From: Roseovarius sp. MMSF_3281
GTDB lineage: Bacteria > Pseudomonadota > Alphaproteobacteria > Rhodobacterales > Rhodobacteraceae
Assembly: GCF_030733685.1 (NCBI RefSeq)
Contig: NZ_JASHIM010000001.1
Coordinates: 310,001 to 374,000, forward strand
Length of the DNA stretch: 64,000 nucleotides
Direction of reading: 5' to 3'
Shown here: piece after piece, positions 25,990-35,138 of the stretch
Layout of the letters: every line of letters begins with the position of its first letter
Numbering within the stretch: the stretch's first letter is position 1
Notes under the pieces: model-generated
What the model was told of the DNA's origin: nothing
Databases searched by the model: none
What the model saw: the letters and a program-made list of their open reading frames with translations, nothing else
Made by a program: the position numbers and the translations under genes

Positions 25990-28421
25990 ACATCCCCCCC
26001 ATCGCCATCGACGTCGATGTCCGGTTCCGCATCGTTAAGATCGGCCTCGGTGATATGCGCGGAGGCGTCGGAGGTGGTGACCCGCGCCGATGTCCCGCCA
26101 AAGGCCTCGGGATTGCGCAGCCAGATATCCTGTTGCGCAAAGGGTATCTCGATCCCTTCCTCGGCAAAGCGGCGGGCGACCTCGTGGTTCATGTCCGATT
26201 TGACATTCAACACGAAATTCACATCGCGCAGGATCGCGCGTATCTCGAAATCCATCGAACTCGCGCCAAAGCCCTGAAACACCACGTAGGGTGCCGGGTT
26301 GGCCAGGACCAAGGGATGCGCCTCACCGATCTCAAGCAATATTTCCTCGACCTTGCGGGTGTCCGAGCCATAGGCCACGCCCACCGGCACGATCACCCGC
26401 CCCACGGTATTGCCACGGGTATAATTGGTCACCGTACCGCTGACAAAATCGGCATTCGGGACGATCACATCGGTCCGGTCAAAGGTTTCGATCCGCGTCG
26501 AACGGACCGAGATATCCTTGACCGTCCCGTGTTTTCCGCCCACCTCGATCCAGTCGCCTTCCGAGATTGGCCGCTCGATCAACAGGATGATGCCCGACAC
26601 GAAGTTCGACACGATATTCTGCAGGCCAAAACCAATCCCGACCGAAAGCGCACCGGCGACAATGGCCAGGCTGCTAAGGTCAATTCCCGCACTGGTAATG
26701 GCAATCAGGGCCGCAAGGAATATACCGATATAACCAACGCCCGAAACAATGGCGTTACGCCCGCCCGGGTCGATCTTGGTTTTCGGCAATACGCTGTTCT
26801 TCAGCGCCCCTTGCAACAGCCGCGTAACCACCAGGCCGATCGCGAAAACAATGGCCAGCGTCAGGAAGATCGTCGGCGAAATCCGCGTTTCCCCGATGGT
26901 GACCCCTTCCACGAATTGCGTCCACAATTCCGTCAGGTCCGCCACCCGCGCACCCCAGACAAGGGCGAAAAACGGAAGCGACAGGATAACCAGCACAAAA
27001 CCGATAAGCACCGGGATCAGGGAATCCGCCGCGCCCTCACGATTGCCGCTCACCAAGACATAGAGTTCCACGAAGAACTTCTGCAGAACCAACAGCACGG
27101 CCAGCAGCAACAGCGAGAACAGCGACGGCAGCATCATCCATTGCGCCGCCTTGAAATAGCCAACAGCGGCCAAAACCGGCGCCAGAACGGCCAACAACAG
27201 CAGAACCCGCGACAAAAGACGCGCCATGCGCGCGCGATAGGTTTCATCGCCGGACTCGTCGGTGGAATTCACGCCATGCTTGTGAACCAGGTGCGCCAGC
27301 CGCCACAGCAACAAGGCAGCCACCACCATTGCCGGGAAAAGGATGGCATTGGTGGCGCCTTCCGCCCATCCCATGAACTCCGATGCGTTCAGCAGCAACA
27401 TGTAGATGACCATGACAAGGCCAAGCGATGCCCCGTACCAGCGCCCGGCAAGCCGGTCGTCGGCATCAAGGTTCAGTGGCGGCACCCGCAGGTCATCGGC
27501 CGGGAATATCCGCGTTGCCAGCCACCGCGCCAGCAGAAAGGCAAAGCTGGCCCCTAGGAACGCCGATAAAAACTGATCCGTCCGCACCCCGACCAACCCG
27601 GTGGCATAGGCCGCTTCGGTGATCGCGTAGATCCCGGCATAGGGCAAAAACAAGCTGCCAAGCGACACGAAGAAGCCCGCGATCCAACGCCCTGCCCCCG
27701 GTTCCTGTTTCAAGATGCGTCGTGTCAGCCGCTTGCTCCAGCGCCGCCCGCGCAGAACAAGGATCACGCCAAGAACAAGCAACACGGCGACGACGGGCAG
27801 GTTTTCCTTGGTCTCGTCGTACTGCGCCGGGTTCGACCACGCCGCCAGGAACTCCGAGTGCAACGCATGGCCGGTGTTGAACAGCGCCGTCACCCCATCG
27901 GCCAAATGGATCGGGTTGATCGGCGAGGGCCCGAATTCCAACAACTCGTCGGTCTGTCGGTCGCGAATGATCTGATCAATCCCCTTGATCAGGCCATCCG
28001 CGCGGCTGTGCGCCAATTCCGCCCGTTTGATCGGGGATTGCAACTCGGCCAGCCTGTTGTTCAGGGTATCGCGCTGCTGCGCGATATCCGCCGACTCGGG
28101 CTCACCGTCAGGTGCCGGCCCAAGCGCGGTCAGCTGGTTGCGGACGGTCTCGATGACCGTGGCGTTGCTCTCTTGGGCCACCTGGAATTGCCGCCGCCAG
28201 TCAACCAGTTCTTCCCGCAGACTTTCCAGCGCCGAGGTCGAGGCCCGGCTTGCCTCGATCGCGTCCTCGGCCCGTGTGGCCACGCTTTGCCAGCGGTCGT
28301 AATCCACACCCGCAACCGTCGGCTGCGCCATGGCCGCCCCGGTGCCGATGACCGGCGCAAGCGTGATCGCCCCCAAGGCAAGGACAAGCAGCAGGCTGAA
28401 AAGACGAAAAACCCGTGTCAT
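25986..28421 (-). CDS. Mechanosensitive ion channel, MscK-like with DUF3772
   Basis: The start is placed at ATG 28419-28421, which overlaps the cysK stop as TAATG and gives 811 residues; the reading frame is open a little further upstream. A signal peptide (FRLFSLLLVLALGAITLAP) precedes a periplasmic coiled-coil DUF3772 region. About ten membrane helices follow, then the MscS core with the pore helix segment (VAGALSVGIGFGLQNIVSNFVSGIILL) and the cytoplasmic beta domain (GDWIEVGGKHGTVKDISVRSTRIETFD). The protein would release osmolytes on hypo-osmotic shock. Overlaps with both neighbours place it in an operon with cysK and alaX. Confidence 0.92.
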   Translation of the reverse strand: MTRVFRLFSLLLVLALGAITLAPVIGTGAAMAQPTVAGVDYDRWQSVATRAEDAIEASRASTSALESLREELVDWRRQFQVAQESNATVIETVRNQLTALGPAPDGEPESADIAQQRDTLNNRLAELQSPIKRAELAHSRADGLIKGIDQIIRDRQTDELLEFGPSPINPIHLADGVTALFNTGHALHSEFLAAWSNPAQYDETKENLPVVAVLLVLGVILVLRGRRWSKRLTRRILKQEPGAGRWIAGFFVSLGSLFLPYAGIYAITEAAYATGLVGVRTDQFLSAFLGASFAFLLARWLATRIFPADDLRVPPLNLDADDRLAGRWYGASLGLVMVIYMLLLNASEFMGWAEGATNAILFPAMVVAALLLWRLAHLVHKHGVNSTDESGDETYRARMARLLSRVLLLLAVLAPVLAAVGYFKAAQWMMLPSLFSLLLLAVLLVLQKFFVELYVLVSGNREGAADSLIPVLIGFVLVILSLPFFALVWGARVADLTELWTQFVEGVTIGETRISPTIFLTLAIVFAIGLVVTRLLQGALKNSVLPKTKIDPGGRNAIVSGVGYIGIFLAALIAITSAGIDLSSLAIVAGALSVGIGFGLQNIVSNFVSGIILLIERPISEGDWIEVGGKHGTVKDISVRSTRIETFDRTDVIVPNADFVSGTVTNYTRGNTVGRVIVPVGVAYGSDTRKVEEILLEIGEAHPLVLANPAPYVVFQGFGASSMDFEIRAILRDVNFVLNVKSDMNHEVARRFAEEGIEIPFAQQDIWLRNPEAFGGTSARVTTSDASAHITEADLNDAEPDIDVDGDGGDV

Positions 28422-29452
28422 TATTCGACAAACACCCCCGGGATGCTGCGCGGGGCCTGATCCAGCCAACCGGGCGTCGGCAAATCCTTCTCGCGCAGGA
28501 AGTCAGGATTGAACAGTTTCGATTGATAGCGCGTCCCGTAATCGCACAGCACCGTCACGATGGTATGCCCCGGCCCCATGTCGCGGGCCATCTTCATCGC
28601 CCCCGCCACGTTGATCCCCGACGAGGCCCCAAGGCACAGGCCCTCTTCCTCAAGCAAGTCGAAGACAACCGGCAGGGCCTCGGCATCGGTGGCCTGATAG
28701 CAATAATCGGGCTTGAGACCTTCCAGGTTCTTGGTGATCCGCACCTGGCCGATGCCTTCCGCGATCGAGCCGCCCTCGGACTCCAACTCGCCGGTCGTGA
28801 AATAGGAATACAGCTTGGCCCCCATCGGGTCGACAAGGCCGATCTTCACGTTCTTGGGCTGCAACGCCATCGCCACGCCCGTCAAGGTACCACCCGAGCC
28901 ACAGGCGCAAATGAACCCATCCACCTTGCCGCCGGTCTGTTCCCAGATTTCCGGCCCGGTGGTCTCAACATGCGCTTGCCGGTTCGCAACATTGTCGAAC
29001 TGGTTGGCCCAGATCGCGCCCTTCGGTTCGGTTTTGGCAAGTTCTTCTGCCAAACGCTCGGAATAGCGCACGAAGTTATTGGGGTTCGAATAGGGCGCCG
29101 CCGGCACCTGTACCAGGTCGGCGCCCGCCAAACGCAGCATGTCCTTCTTTTCCTGGCTCTGCGTTTCGGGAATTACGATCACGGTCTTGAAGCCCATCGA
29201 CGACCCGACAAGCGCAAGCCCGATCCCGGTGTTGCCTGCCGTTCCCTCAACGATGGTTCCGCCGGGTTCAAGCTCACCGCGCGCCATGGCATCGCGGATG
29301 ATAAACAGCGCCGCACGGTCCTTGACCGATTGTCCGGGGTTCATGAATTCACATTTCCCCAAAATCTCACAGCCGGTTTCCTCGCTGGCCCGGCGCAACC
29401 GGATCAACGGGGTATTGCCAACGGCCTCGGCCAGATCCTTTGCAACCTGCAT
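28421..29452 (-). CDS. cysK: Cysteine synthase A (O-acetylserine sulfhydrylase)
   Basis: This 343-residue PLP enzyme makes cysteine from O-acetylserine and sulfide. The PLP lysine is in NPGQSVKDRAA, the phosphate-binding loop is ACGSGGTLTG, and the substrate loop reads EGTAGNTGIGLA where CysK usually has EPTSGNTG, a variant seen in this branch. It lies directly downstream of trgB. In Rhodobacter sphaeroides a trgAB-cysK cluster contributes to high-level tellurite resistance, and this arrangement matches it. Confidence 0.94.
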   Translation of the reverse strand: MQVAKDLAEAVGNTPLIRLRRASEETGCEILGKCEFMNPGQSVKDRAALFIIRDAMARGELEPGGTIVEGTAGNTGIGLALVGSSMGFKTVIVIPETQSQEKKDMLRLAGADLVQVPAAPYSNPNNFVRYSERLAEELAKTEPKGAIWANQFDNVANRQAHVETTGPEIWEQTGGKVDGFICACGSGGTLTGVAMALQPKNVKIGLVDPMGAKLYSYFTTGELESEGGSIAEGIGQVRITKNLEGLKPDYCYQATDAEALPVVFDLLEEEGLCLGASSGINVAGAMKMARDMGPGHTIVTVLCDYGTRYQSKLFNPDFLREKDLPTPGWLDQAPRSIPGVFVE

Positions 29453-29512
29453 ACGCCCACGACTCCCTGTGGTGATTTGATCATTCAGACTTAGAACCTG
29501 CAGCCCATGAAC

Positions 29513-30607
29513 TCAAGCGGATGCACGCAGGCGCGCGCGCTCGCGTTGCAACCACAAAAGCGACAGGACCAAAGGCCCGTTATCCGCTTCGCCACTGTGC
29601 AAAAGGTCCATTGCCTGCTCGAATCCAAGCACATGGGTTCGGATATCCTCATCCTCGCTTTCAAGGCCACCCTGCCCCTTTTCCACCTCGGGCAAATCGC
29701 ACAGCCCAAGAAATAGGTGGAAATATTCCGTTGAACACCCCGGCGAGCAATAATGACTGCTGATATGCTCAAGCCCCCGCAAGGCAAGCCCGGCCTCCTC
29801 CTCGCATTCACGGCGCGCGGTCACGGCCGGGTCTTCCCCGCCGTCGACACGCCCCGCCACGGGCTCCAGCATCCAAGGCCGCGCATCACCGCGCCCAAAG
29901 GGGCCCATACGGAACTGTTCGACCAAAAGAACCCGGTCGCGCCGCGGATCATAGGGCAAGACAATGGCCGCATCCGTCGCCACGAAAACCTCGCGCCGCA
30001 CCTGCGGGCTCATGCCGCCCGCGAACCCGGGGTGGCGCAATTCATAGGCACGGGTCAGGAAAAACCCGGCATGCGGCGTCTGGCGGCCAATCACCTCAAC
30101 GGTATCGCGTCGCGTGGCCGACCGCACCGTCGCAGGCACCGGGGTCCGCGCCGCCACGCGCGCCTCGGCACGTGCATAGACCATCTGCATCTGCCCGCGC
30201 ACCACGTCGGCCCCGCGCCTGTCCCGCAGGTCCATAAGCTCATCAATGGCCTCAGCCGCGATCGCCTGCCAACGGTCCGCCCACGCCTCAAGCTCCCACC
30301 GTGGCAAATCCGGCGGCCCCTCGGGCGGCAAAACCGCCATGACGCGCGCGCCCGCAATGCGTCGCGGCACAATCGTCCAGTCCAGCACATCGGCCAAATA
30401 GCAGATCCTGCCCCATGCCGCGTCATCGGCGGCACCGATCACCCCCGACGAAACGCCCGAGTCGCAGATCCGTGAACAGGGAAACACCCAAGAGGCGTCT
30501 GTCACAAGCTCAAGACCCGGCAATGACCCGTCCCGCACCTCGCCGGGCAAAAGCCTCTCGCGGATCGGGCCACAGGCCCATGGGCCACACAGGAAGACCG
30601 CCGTCAT
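29513..30607 (-). CDS. trgB: TrgB-like protein: gamma-glutamylcyclotransferase-type domain plus Nudix hydrolase
   Basis: The ATG at 30607 lies four bases after the trgA stop, which favours this start (364 residues) over a longer frame. The N-terminal part (MTAVFLCGPWACGPIRERLL) resembles the gamma-glutamylcyclotransferase-like fold. The C-terminal half is a Nudix domain whose box is GRVDGGED...RRECEEEAGL, matching Gx5Ex7REx2EExG. ADP-ribose pyrophosphatase-like activity is likely. Homologues are called TrgB for their role in tellurite resistance in Rhodobacter. Confidence 0.9.
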   Translation of the reverse strand: MTAVFLCGPWACGPIRERLLPGEVRDGSLPGLELVTDASWVFPCSRICDSGVSSGVIGAADDAAWGRICYLADVLDWTIVPRRIAGARVMAVLPPEGPPDLPRWELEAWADRWQAIAAEAIDELMDLRDRRGADVVRGQMQMVYARAEARVAARTPVPATVRSATRRDTVEVIGRQTPHAGFFLTRAYELRHPGFAGGMSPQVRREVFVATDAAIVLPYDPRRDRVLLVEQFRMGPFGRGDARPWMLEPVAGRVDGGEDPAVTARRECEEEAGLALRGLEHISSHYCSPGCSTEYFHLFLGLCDLPEVEKGQGGLESEDEDIRTHVLGFEQAMDLLHSGEADNGPLVLSLLWLQRERARLRASA

Positions 30608-30611
30608 CGGT

Positions 30612-31070
30612 TTATTGCCACCGCTGTTCGGCCCATTCCCCAAACAGACCGACAACGACGCCCCCGACGACCAAGGCAATGATCAGGTTCTGGTCAAGAA
30701 GGTACTGCCCGAAATCGACTGCGATCTCGAAAAGCCCATTGGCGGCATCCATCGGCCCCTTGTATTTCTTCTGCAAGGCCTGATCCAACATCTCGTTGGC
30801 GCTTTGAACGAACAGGCCCCAAAACACCAAGGCCGCCGCACCGGTCAATCCCGCGGCGACCCCTTGCCGATAGCCATAGCCAAGGCGCGTGCCCACGGTC
30901 ACCCAACCGCACAAAATACCCAGGACAAGGTTCACAATGTTGAAAGCCCCGAAATCGGTATGCGGCGGCATCAATGGCCGGATCAAGTCGGACGCGATCC
31001 AGCCGACGGCGCCAAGGCCAGCAGCCGCGAACAATTTGCCCGCCGTGGGCATGTGATCGGTATAGGGCAT
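30612..31070 (-). CDS. trgA: TrgA family membrane protein
   Basis: The 152-residue inner-membrane protein has about four hydrophobic segments (LFAAAGLGAVGWIASDLI, FNIVNLVLGILCGWVTVGTRLGYGY, AAALVFWGLFV, LIIALVVGGVVVGLFGEW). The GTRLGYGYRQG loop is typical of TrgA proteins linked to tellurite resistance. The start lies one base from the stop of the preceding methyltransferase gene, and trgB follows after a few bases. A second Met at residue 7 could be the start. The biochemical role is unknown. Confidence 0.9.
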   Translation of the reverse strand: MPYTDHMPTAGKLFAAAGLGAVGWIASDLIRPLMPPHTDFGAFNIVNLVLGILCGWVTVGTRLGYGYRQGVAAGLTGAAALVFWGLFVQSANEMLDQALQKKYKGPMDAANGLFEIAVDFGQYLLDQNLIIALVVGGVVVGLFGEWAEQRWQ

Positions 31071-31071
31071 C

Positions 31072-32280
31072 CTATCGGGGCCTTGCGATTGTGATCTGGG
31101 TCACATCGCAATTACCCCCATGGAAGGCCCCCGCACAAGAGGTCAGATAGAAATTCCACATCCGGCGAAACCGGTCATCAAAGCCCATGCGCGCCACATC
31201 ATCCCATTTGTCGTTAAAGGTTTCATGCCAGCGGCGCAGGGTCTGGCTGTAACTTTCGCCGAACTCGATCGAGCGTTTGACCTGCAGCCCGGCGCGCTCC
31301 ACCTCGCGGCGCAAGACCGTCGGACTGGGCAACATGCCGCCGGGAAAGATGTATTTCTGGATGAAATCCACGCCCTTGCGATAAACGTCCCAGCGGCTGT
31401 CCGCGACGGTGATGATCTGCAAGGTGGCCTGCGCCCCGGGGCGCAGGCGGTCGCGTACGGCGTCGAAATATACCGGCCAATAGCGTTGCCCGACGGCCTC
31501 GAACATCTCGATGCTTGCAATCCCGTCATAGGTGCCGCGTTCATCGCGGTAATCCTGCAGCTTGAACTCCACCCGGTCCGAAAGTCCCGCTTTCTCGATC
31601 CGTTCGCGCGCGTAATTGTATTGCTCTTGGCTAATGGTCAGGCAGGTCACCTTCAGGCCCCGTTCAGCGGCCGCATATTCCGCAAAGCCGCCCCAGCCAC
31701 AGCCGATCTCAAGCACATGATCGCCGGCTTTCACGCCCATCTGGTCCACCATCGAGGCGTATTTCTCGACCTGTGCCGCCTCAAGGCTTTCCTGCCCGGT
31801 TTCGAACAAGGCCGAGGAATAGGTCATCGTGTCATCCAGCCAAAGACCGTAGAAATCATTCCCCAGATCATAGTGATAGCTGATGTTCTTGCGGGCCTGT
31901 GTCTTGGTATTGCGCTGCAGCCAGAAACGGACCTTCTCATAAAACTGCACGAGGCCCTGACCGGGATAGCCATTGTACATGTCATCGTTGCCCGCGTTCA
32001 CCAGATCCATGAAGGCCTGCAAATCCGGCGTGCTCCACCAGCCCTCGAGATAGGCATCGCAAAACCCAAGGTATCCTTCGCGCACCATCCGGGCGAAGAC
32101 ATCCCCGTCATGCACGACGATCTCGGCAACCGGCCCGGGCTTGGCCCCCTCGGCGCGAAACACCCGCCCGTCCTCCAGGCGAATGTCCAGACGCCCATGC
32201 TCAAGCTGCTTGGCCACGCCGAAGCATTGCGAAAAGTAACGCGGCAGGTTGGCCTGCCCTTTTGTCTCGGTCAGGATCAT
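31072..32280 (-). CDS. Cyclopropane-fatty-acyl-phospholipid synthase family methyltransferase
   Basis: The start at 32280 has AAGGA six bases upstream and gives 402 residues; the frame is open back to 32349. The SAM-binding motif I is LEIGCGWGGFAEYAA, followed by CFA-type landmarks (SYHYDLGNDFYGLWLDDTMTYSSA, YDGIASIEMFEAVGQRYWP, FIQKYIFPGGMLPS). It would methylenate unsaturated acyl chains of membrane lipids or carry out a related lipid methylation. It lies between the photolyase and trgA genes, as in the known Rhodobacter tellurite locus. Confidence 0.92.
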   Translation of the reverse strand: MILTETKGQANLPRYFSQCFGVAKQLEHGRLDIRLEDGRVFRAEGAKPGPVAEIVVHDGDVFARMVREGYLGFCDAYLEGWWSTPDLQAFMDLVNAGNDDMYNGYPGQGLVQFYEKVRFWLQRNTKTQARKNISYHYDLGNDFYGLWLDDTMTYSSALFETGQESLEAAQVEKYASMVDQMGVKAGDHVLEIGCGWGGFAEYAAAERGLKVTCLTISQEQYNYARERIEKAGLSDRVEFKLQDYRDERGTYDGIASIEMFEAVGQRYWPVYFDAVRDRLRPGAQATLQIITVADSRWDVYRKGVDFIQKYIFPGGMLPSPTVLRREVERAGLQVKRSIEFGESYSQTLRRWHETFNDKWDDVARMGFDDRFRRMWNFYLTSCAGAFHGGNCDVTQITIARPR

Positions 32281-32352
32281 CCCGTTTCCTTGTTGGTCTT
32301 CGTTAAAGGCTATGGCGCGCAGGTCGTGTTCGGCAAGGGTTTTTCCCACAAT

Positions 32353-33780
32353 TCAACCTTTCCAACCTTCGTAAGCCTCAAGCGCGCGGCTCCGTCCCTC
32401 CTTGAGGCCGACAATCGGCGCCTCGGGATAGGGCATATGCGCATTGAGCTTCCATGACCGGGGCACCGCCTCGAAATACCGTAGCGCGGTCTTGGTCGGC
32501 CCCTTTTGCCCTTCCGCGATCCACCGGCGCAAATAGGTGCCCCCCGGGTCGAATTTGCTGGCCTGCGTCTCGGGGTTGAAGATGCGGAAATAGGGCGTCG
32601 CATCCGGGCCCGAGCCCGCCGCCCATTGCCAGCCCAAGGCGTTGCTGGCCGGGTCCCAATCGGTCAGGCAGTCCTCGAACCATTTTTGCCCAACGCGCCA
32701 ATGGGTCATCAAATGCTTGGTCAGATACGAGGCCACGATCATCCGCGCCCGGTTGTGCATCTTGCCCGTGACATACATCTCGCGCATGGCGGCATCCACG
32801 AAGGGCACCCCGGTGCGGCCCTGCTTCCACGCCAAAACCTTGCCGTCGTCCTCCTCACCGTCGGACCACGGAAAATCCCGCCACTCCGCGCGCCAGCTTT
32901 GCCCGGTGATATGCGGCGTGTGGTAAATCAGGTGATAGGCAAACTCGCGCCAGACCAGTTCTTTCAGCCATGTCTCGGCCCCCGGCTTGCCCTCTTCCAT
33001 GGCCCGCCGCCCGGCGTGCCAGCACCGGTGCGGTGAAATCTCGCCAAGCGCAAGGTTTTCCGACAACCCCGAGGTGCCATCCTCGGCGGGCAAATCCCGC
33101 GCCGCGTCATAGGCCCCAACGGCCTCGCCCATGAACCAGCCAAGCCGCCCCTGCGCGGCCTCCTCGCCCACCCGCTGATAGGGGCGGCACACCTCGGCCC
33201 CGCGGTTCATGGCGCGGCCCAGGTCCCAATCGCCCAGGGCATCGCTATCCGGCCAGACGTCGGGCCCCGCAATGTCCGAGGGCGCCGCCAAGGGGGCGGC
33301 CACGTCCTTGCCCCGAACCGCCCGCCAAAACGGCGTATAAACCTTGTAAAAGCCCCCCGTGCCGGTCTCGACGGTCCACGGCTCGAACAACAGGTGGCCG
33401 GCGTGGCTTTCCACCGCCACACCATCGTCTTTCAACGCCGCTTTCACCTGCTTGTCGCGCTTGATGCTTTCCGGATCGTAAAGCCGCGACCACATGACCG
33501 CGCCCGCGCCCAGTTCCTTCACCAAGCCGCGCAACACCTCCAAGGCGCCACCGCGCCGCAGGATCAAGCGGCTGCCCAAAGCCTCCAACCGCCCGGTCAT
33601 ATCCTCCAGCGACAGGCCCAAACGCCACTTCGGCGCGGCGCCAAGCCCCTCGACCAGATCATCGCAGATGAACACCGGCACCACGGGCCCTCCCCGCGCG
33701 ATCGCCGCATCCAACGCCGGATGATCGCTCAGGCGTAGATCACGGCGCAGCCACAGGATCGTCGGTCGGTTGTCACTCAT
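32353..33780 (-). CDS. phr: Deoxyribodipyrimidine photolyase
   Basis: This is a 475-residue flavoprotein of the photolyase/cryptochrome family. The N-terminal antenna-binding domain (TILWLRRDLRLSDHPALDAA) is followed by the FAD domain. FAD-contact motifs are GTSGLSENLALGEISPH, the Trp-rich TGVPFVDAAMREMYVTGKMHNRARMIVASYLTKHL, and WASNALGWQWAAGSGPDATPYFRIFNP. It repairs UV-induced cyclobutane dimers using blue light. It heads the minus-strand cluster containing the trg genes. The upstream gap to the aminotransferase gene is only 51 bases. Confidence 0.94.
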   Translation of the reverse strand: MSDNRPTILWLRRDLRLSDHPALDAAIARGGPVVPVFICDDLVEGLGAAPKWRLGLSLEDMTGRLEALGSRLILRRGGALEVLRGLVKELGAGAVMWSRLYDPESIKRDKQVKAALKDDGVAVESHAGHLLFEPWTVETGTGGFYKVYTPFWRAVRGKDVAAPLAAPSDIAGPDVWPDSDALGDWDLGRAMNRGAEVCRPYQRVGEEAAQGRLGWFMGEAVGAYDAARDLPAEDGTSGLSENLALGEISPHRCWHAGRRAMEEGKPGAETWLKELVWREFAYHLIYHTPHITGQSWRAEWRDFPWSDGEEDDGKVLAWKQGRTGVPFVDAAMREMYVTGKMHNRARMIVASYLTKHLMTHWRVGQKWFEDCLTDWDPASNALGWQWAAGSGPDATPYFRIFNPETQASKFDPGGTYLRRWIAEGQKGPTKTALRYFEAVPRSWKLNAHMPYPEAPIVGLKEGRSRALEAYEGWKG

Positions 33781-33831
33781 GCTTTGCCCCCGGTGTGGTT
33801 TAGCTTTCTACGCGACGGGGCGCACACCGGA

Positions 33832-35052
33832 TCAAAGAATATCTTCCAAGGCGTTCAAAAGCTTATCCACCTCGGCGCGCGTCGTGTAATGCACGAAACT
33901 CAGACGCAACACGCCCTGTTCGGCATCCACGCCCATGGCCCCCAAGGCGCGAAGCGCGTAGAAATCTCCGCCCCCCGCCATGATGCCCCGCGCGGCAAGG
34001 TCGCGGGCCGCGTCCGCTCCGGGCCGCGTCAGGGCCAAAGCCACCGTCGGTGCGCGCGCCTCGGCCTGCGCAGGCCCCAACAGCCGGACGGTATTGCGGT
34101 CCTTCACCGCGTCCAGCACAGGCTGCAACAACGCCACTTCATGGGCGCGCATCAGGTCATGCAACCCCTGCCCGCGCGCCGCCGCATCGCCTTGGATCCC
34201 GTGATGCGCCGCAAGGGTATCCACGTAATCCGCCATCCCCGCACAGGCCGCCACCTGCGCATGATCCGGACCTGCCGGTGTGAACCGCTTGTACAAGACA
34301 CCCGCGTTGAAATAATGCGCCTGGTTGGGCAGCAACTCACCCAATTCCCGGCGGATCACCATGATCCCCTGATGCGGCCCATAGGTTTTATAGGCCGAGA
34401 ACAGGTAAATATCCGGCCCCATGCCGCCCACGTCCGGCAATCCGTGCGGCGCGTAACTCACCCCATCGACGCAAACGAACGCCCCCGCCGCATGGGCGGC
34501 GGCGGTGATCTCGACCACCGGGTTGATCGCCCCCACCACGTTGGAACAATGCGGAAAACAGACCAGGCGCACCCGCTCATCCAGCAGGTTTTCCAGATCC
34601 TCCAACCGCAACAGCCCGCTGTCGGGGTCAATCCGCCACTCGCGCACCTCTATCCCCTCGTCGGCCAAACGCCGCCACGGCCCGGAATTGGCCTCGTGAT
34701 CCTGATCGGTGACAACGATCACGTCGCCCGGTTGCATCCACTGGCGAAAGGCCTGCGCCAGAACATAGGTATTCTGCGTGGTCGACGGACCGAAACTCAC
34801 CTCGTCGGCGGCCACGCCCAACAGCGCCGCCAACCGCGCCCGCGCTTCATCCATCTCCTCGCCCGCCAGACGGCTGGCCTCGTAGGGGGCATAGGGCTGC
34901 ACCTTGCGCTGCCGGTAAAACCTCGTCAGGCGGTCAATCACCTGCCCACAGGTAAAAGACCCTCCCGCATTCTCGAAAAACGCCTGCCCCTCAAGGCTGG
35001 CTTCGGAAAATGCCGGAAACTGGGAACGCACGAAATCTGTATCAAGCTGCAT
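33832..35052 (-). CDS. Cysteine desulfurase-like aminotransferase class V
   Basis: ATG 35052 has a GAGGAGG site upstream and gives 406 residues; the frame continues upstream but runs into a terminator hairpin. The PLP lysine lies in SAYKTYGPHQG, with the conserved HEANSGPW and SVGPSTTQN-like segments (VSFGPSTTQNTYVLAQ). It resembles the SufS-like subfamily that lacks a clear sulfur-mobilising loop Cys, so the substrate is uncertain (cysteine, or an isopenicillin-epimerase-type reaction). It stands alone between the photolyase and a BCCT transporter. Confidence 0.86.
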   Translation of the reverse strand: MQLDTDFVRSQFPAFSEASLEGQAFFENAGGSFTCGQVIDRLTRFYRQRKVQPYAPYEASRLAGEEMDEARARLAALLGVAADEVSFGPSTTQNTYVLAQAFRQWMQPGDVIVVTDQDHEANSGPWRRLADEGIEVREWRIDPDSGLLRLEDLENLLDERVRLVCFPHCSNVVGAINPVVEITAAAHAAGAFVCVDGVSYAPHGLPDVGGMGPDIYLFSAYKTYGPHQGIMVIRRELGELLPNQAHYFNAGVLYKRFTPAGPDHAQVAACAGMADYVDTLAAHHGIQGDAAARGQGLHDLMRAHEVALLQPVLDAVKDRNTVRLLGPAQAEARAPTVALALTRPGADAARDLAARGIMAGGGDFYALRALGAMGVDAEQGVLRLSFVHYTTRAEVDKLLNALEDIL

Positions 35053-35082
35053 CTGCAGGCCTCCTCGCTTTTGGCCTACTGA

Positions 35083-35118
35083 AATGCAAAAGGCCCCGGG
35101 GGACAAGCCCGGGGCCTT
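35083..35118 (-). terminator. Intrinsic terminator after the BCCT transporter gene
   Basis: An 11-bp perfect stem, AAGGCCCCGGG with CCCGGGGCCTT, and a 7-base loop are followed on the minus strand by TTTTGCATTT. It lies just downstream of the BCCT stop and upstream of the aminotransferase start. Confidence 0.88.
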
Positions 35119-35138
35119 CGCAATCGGTTTATCTCGGT

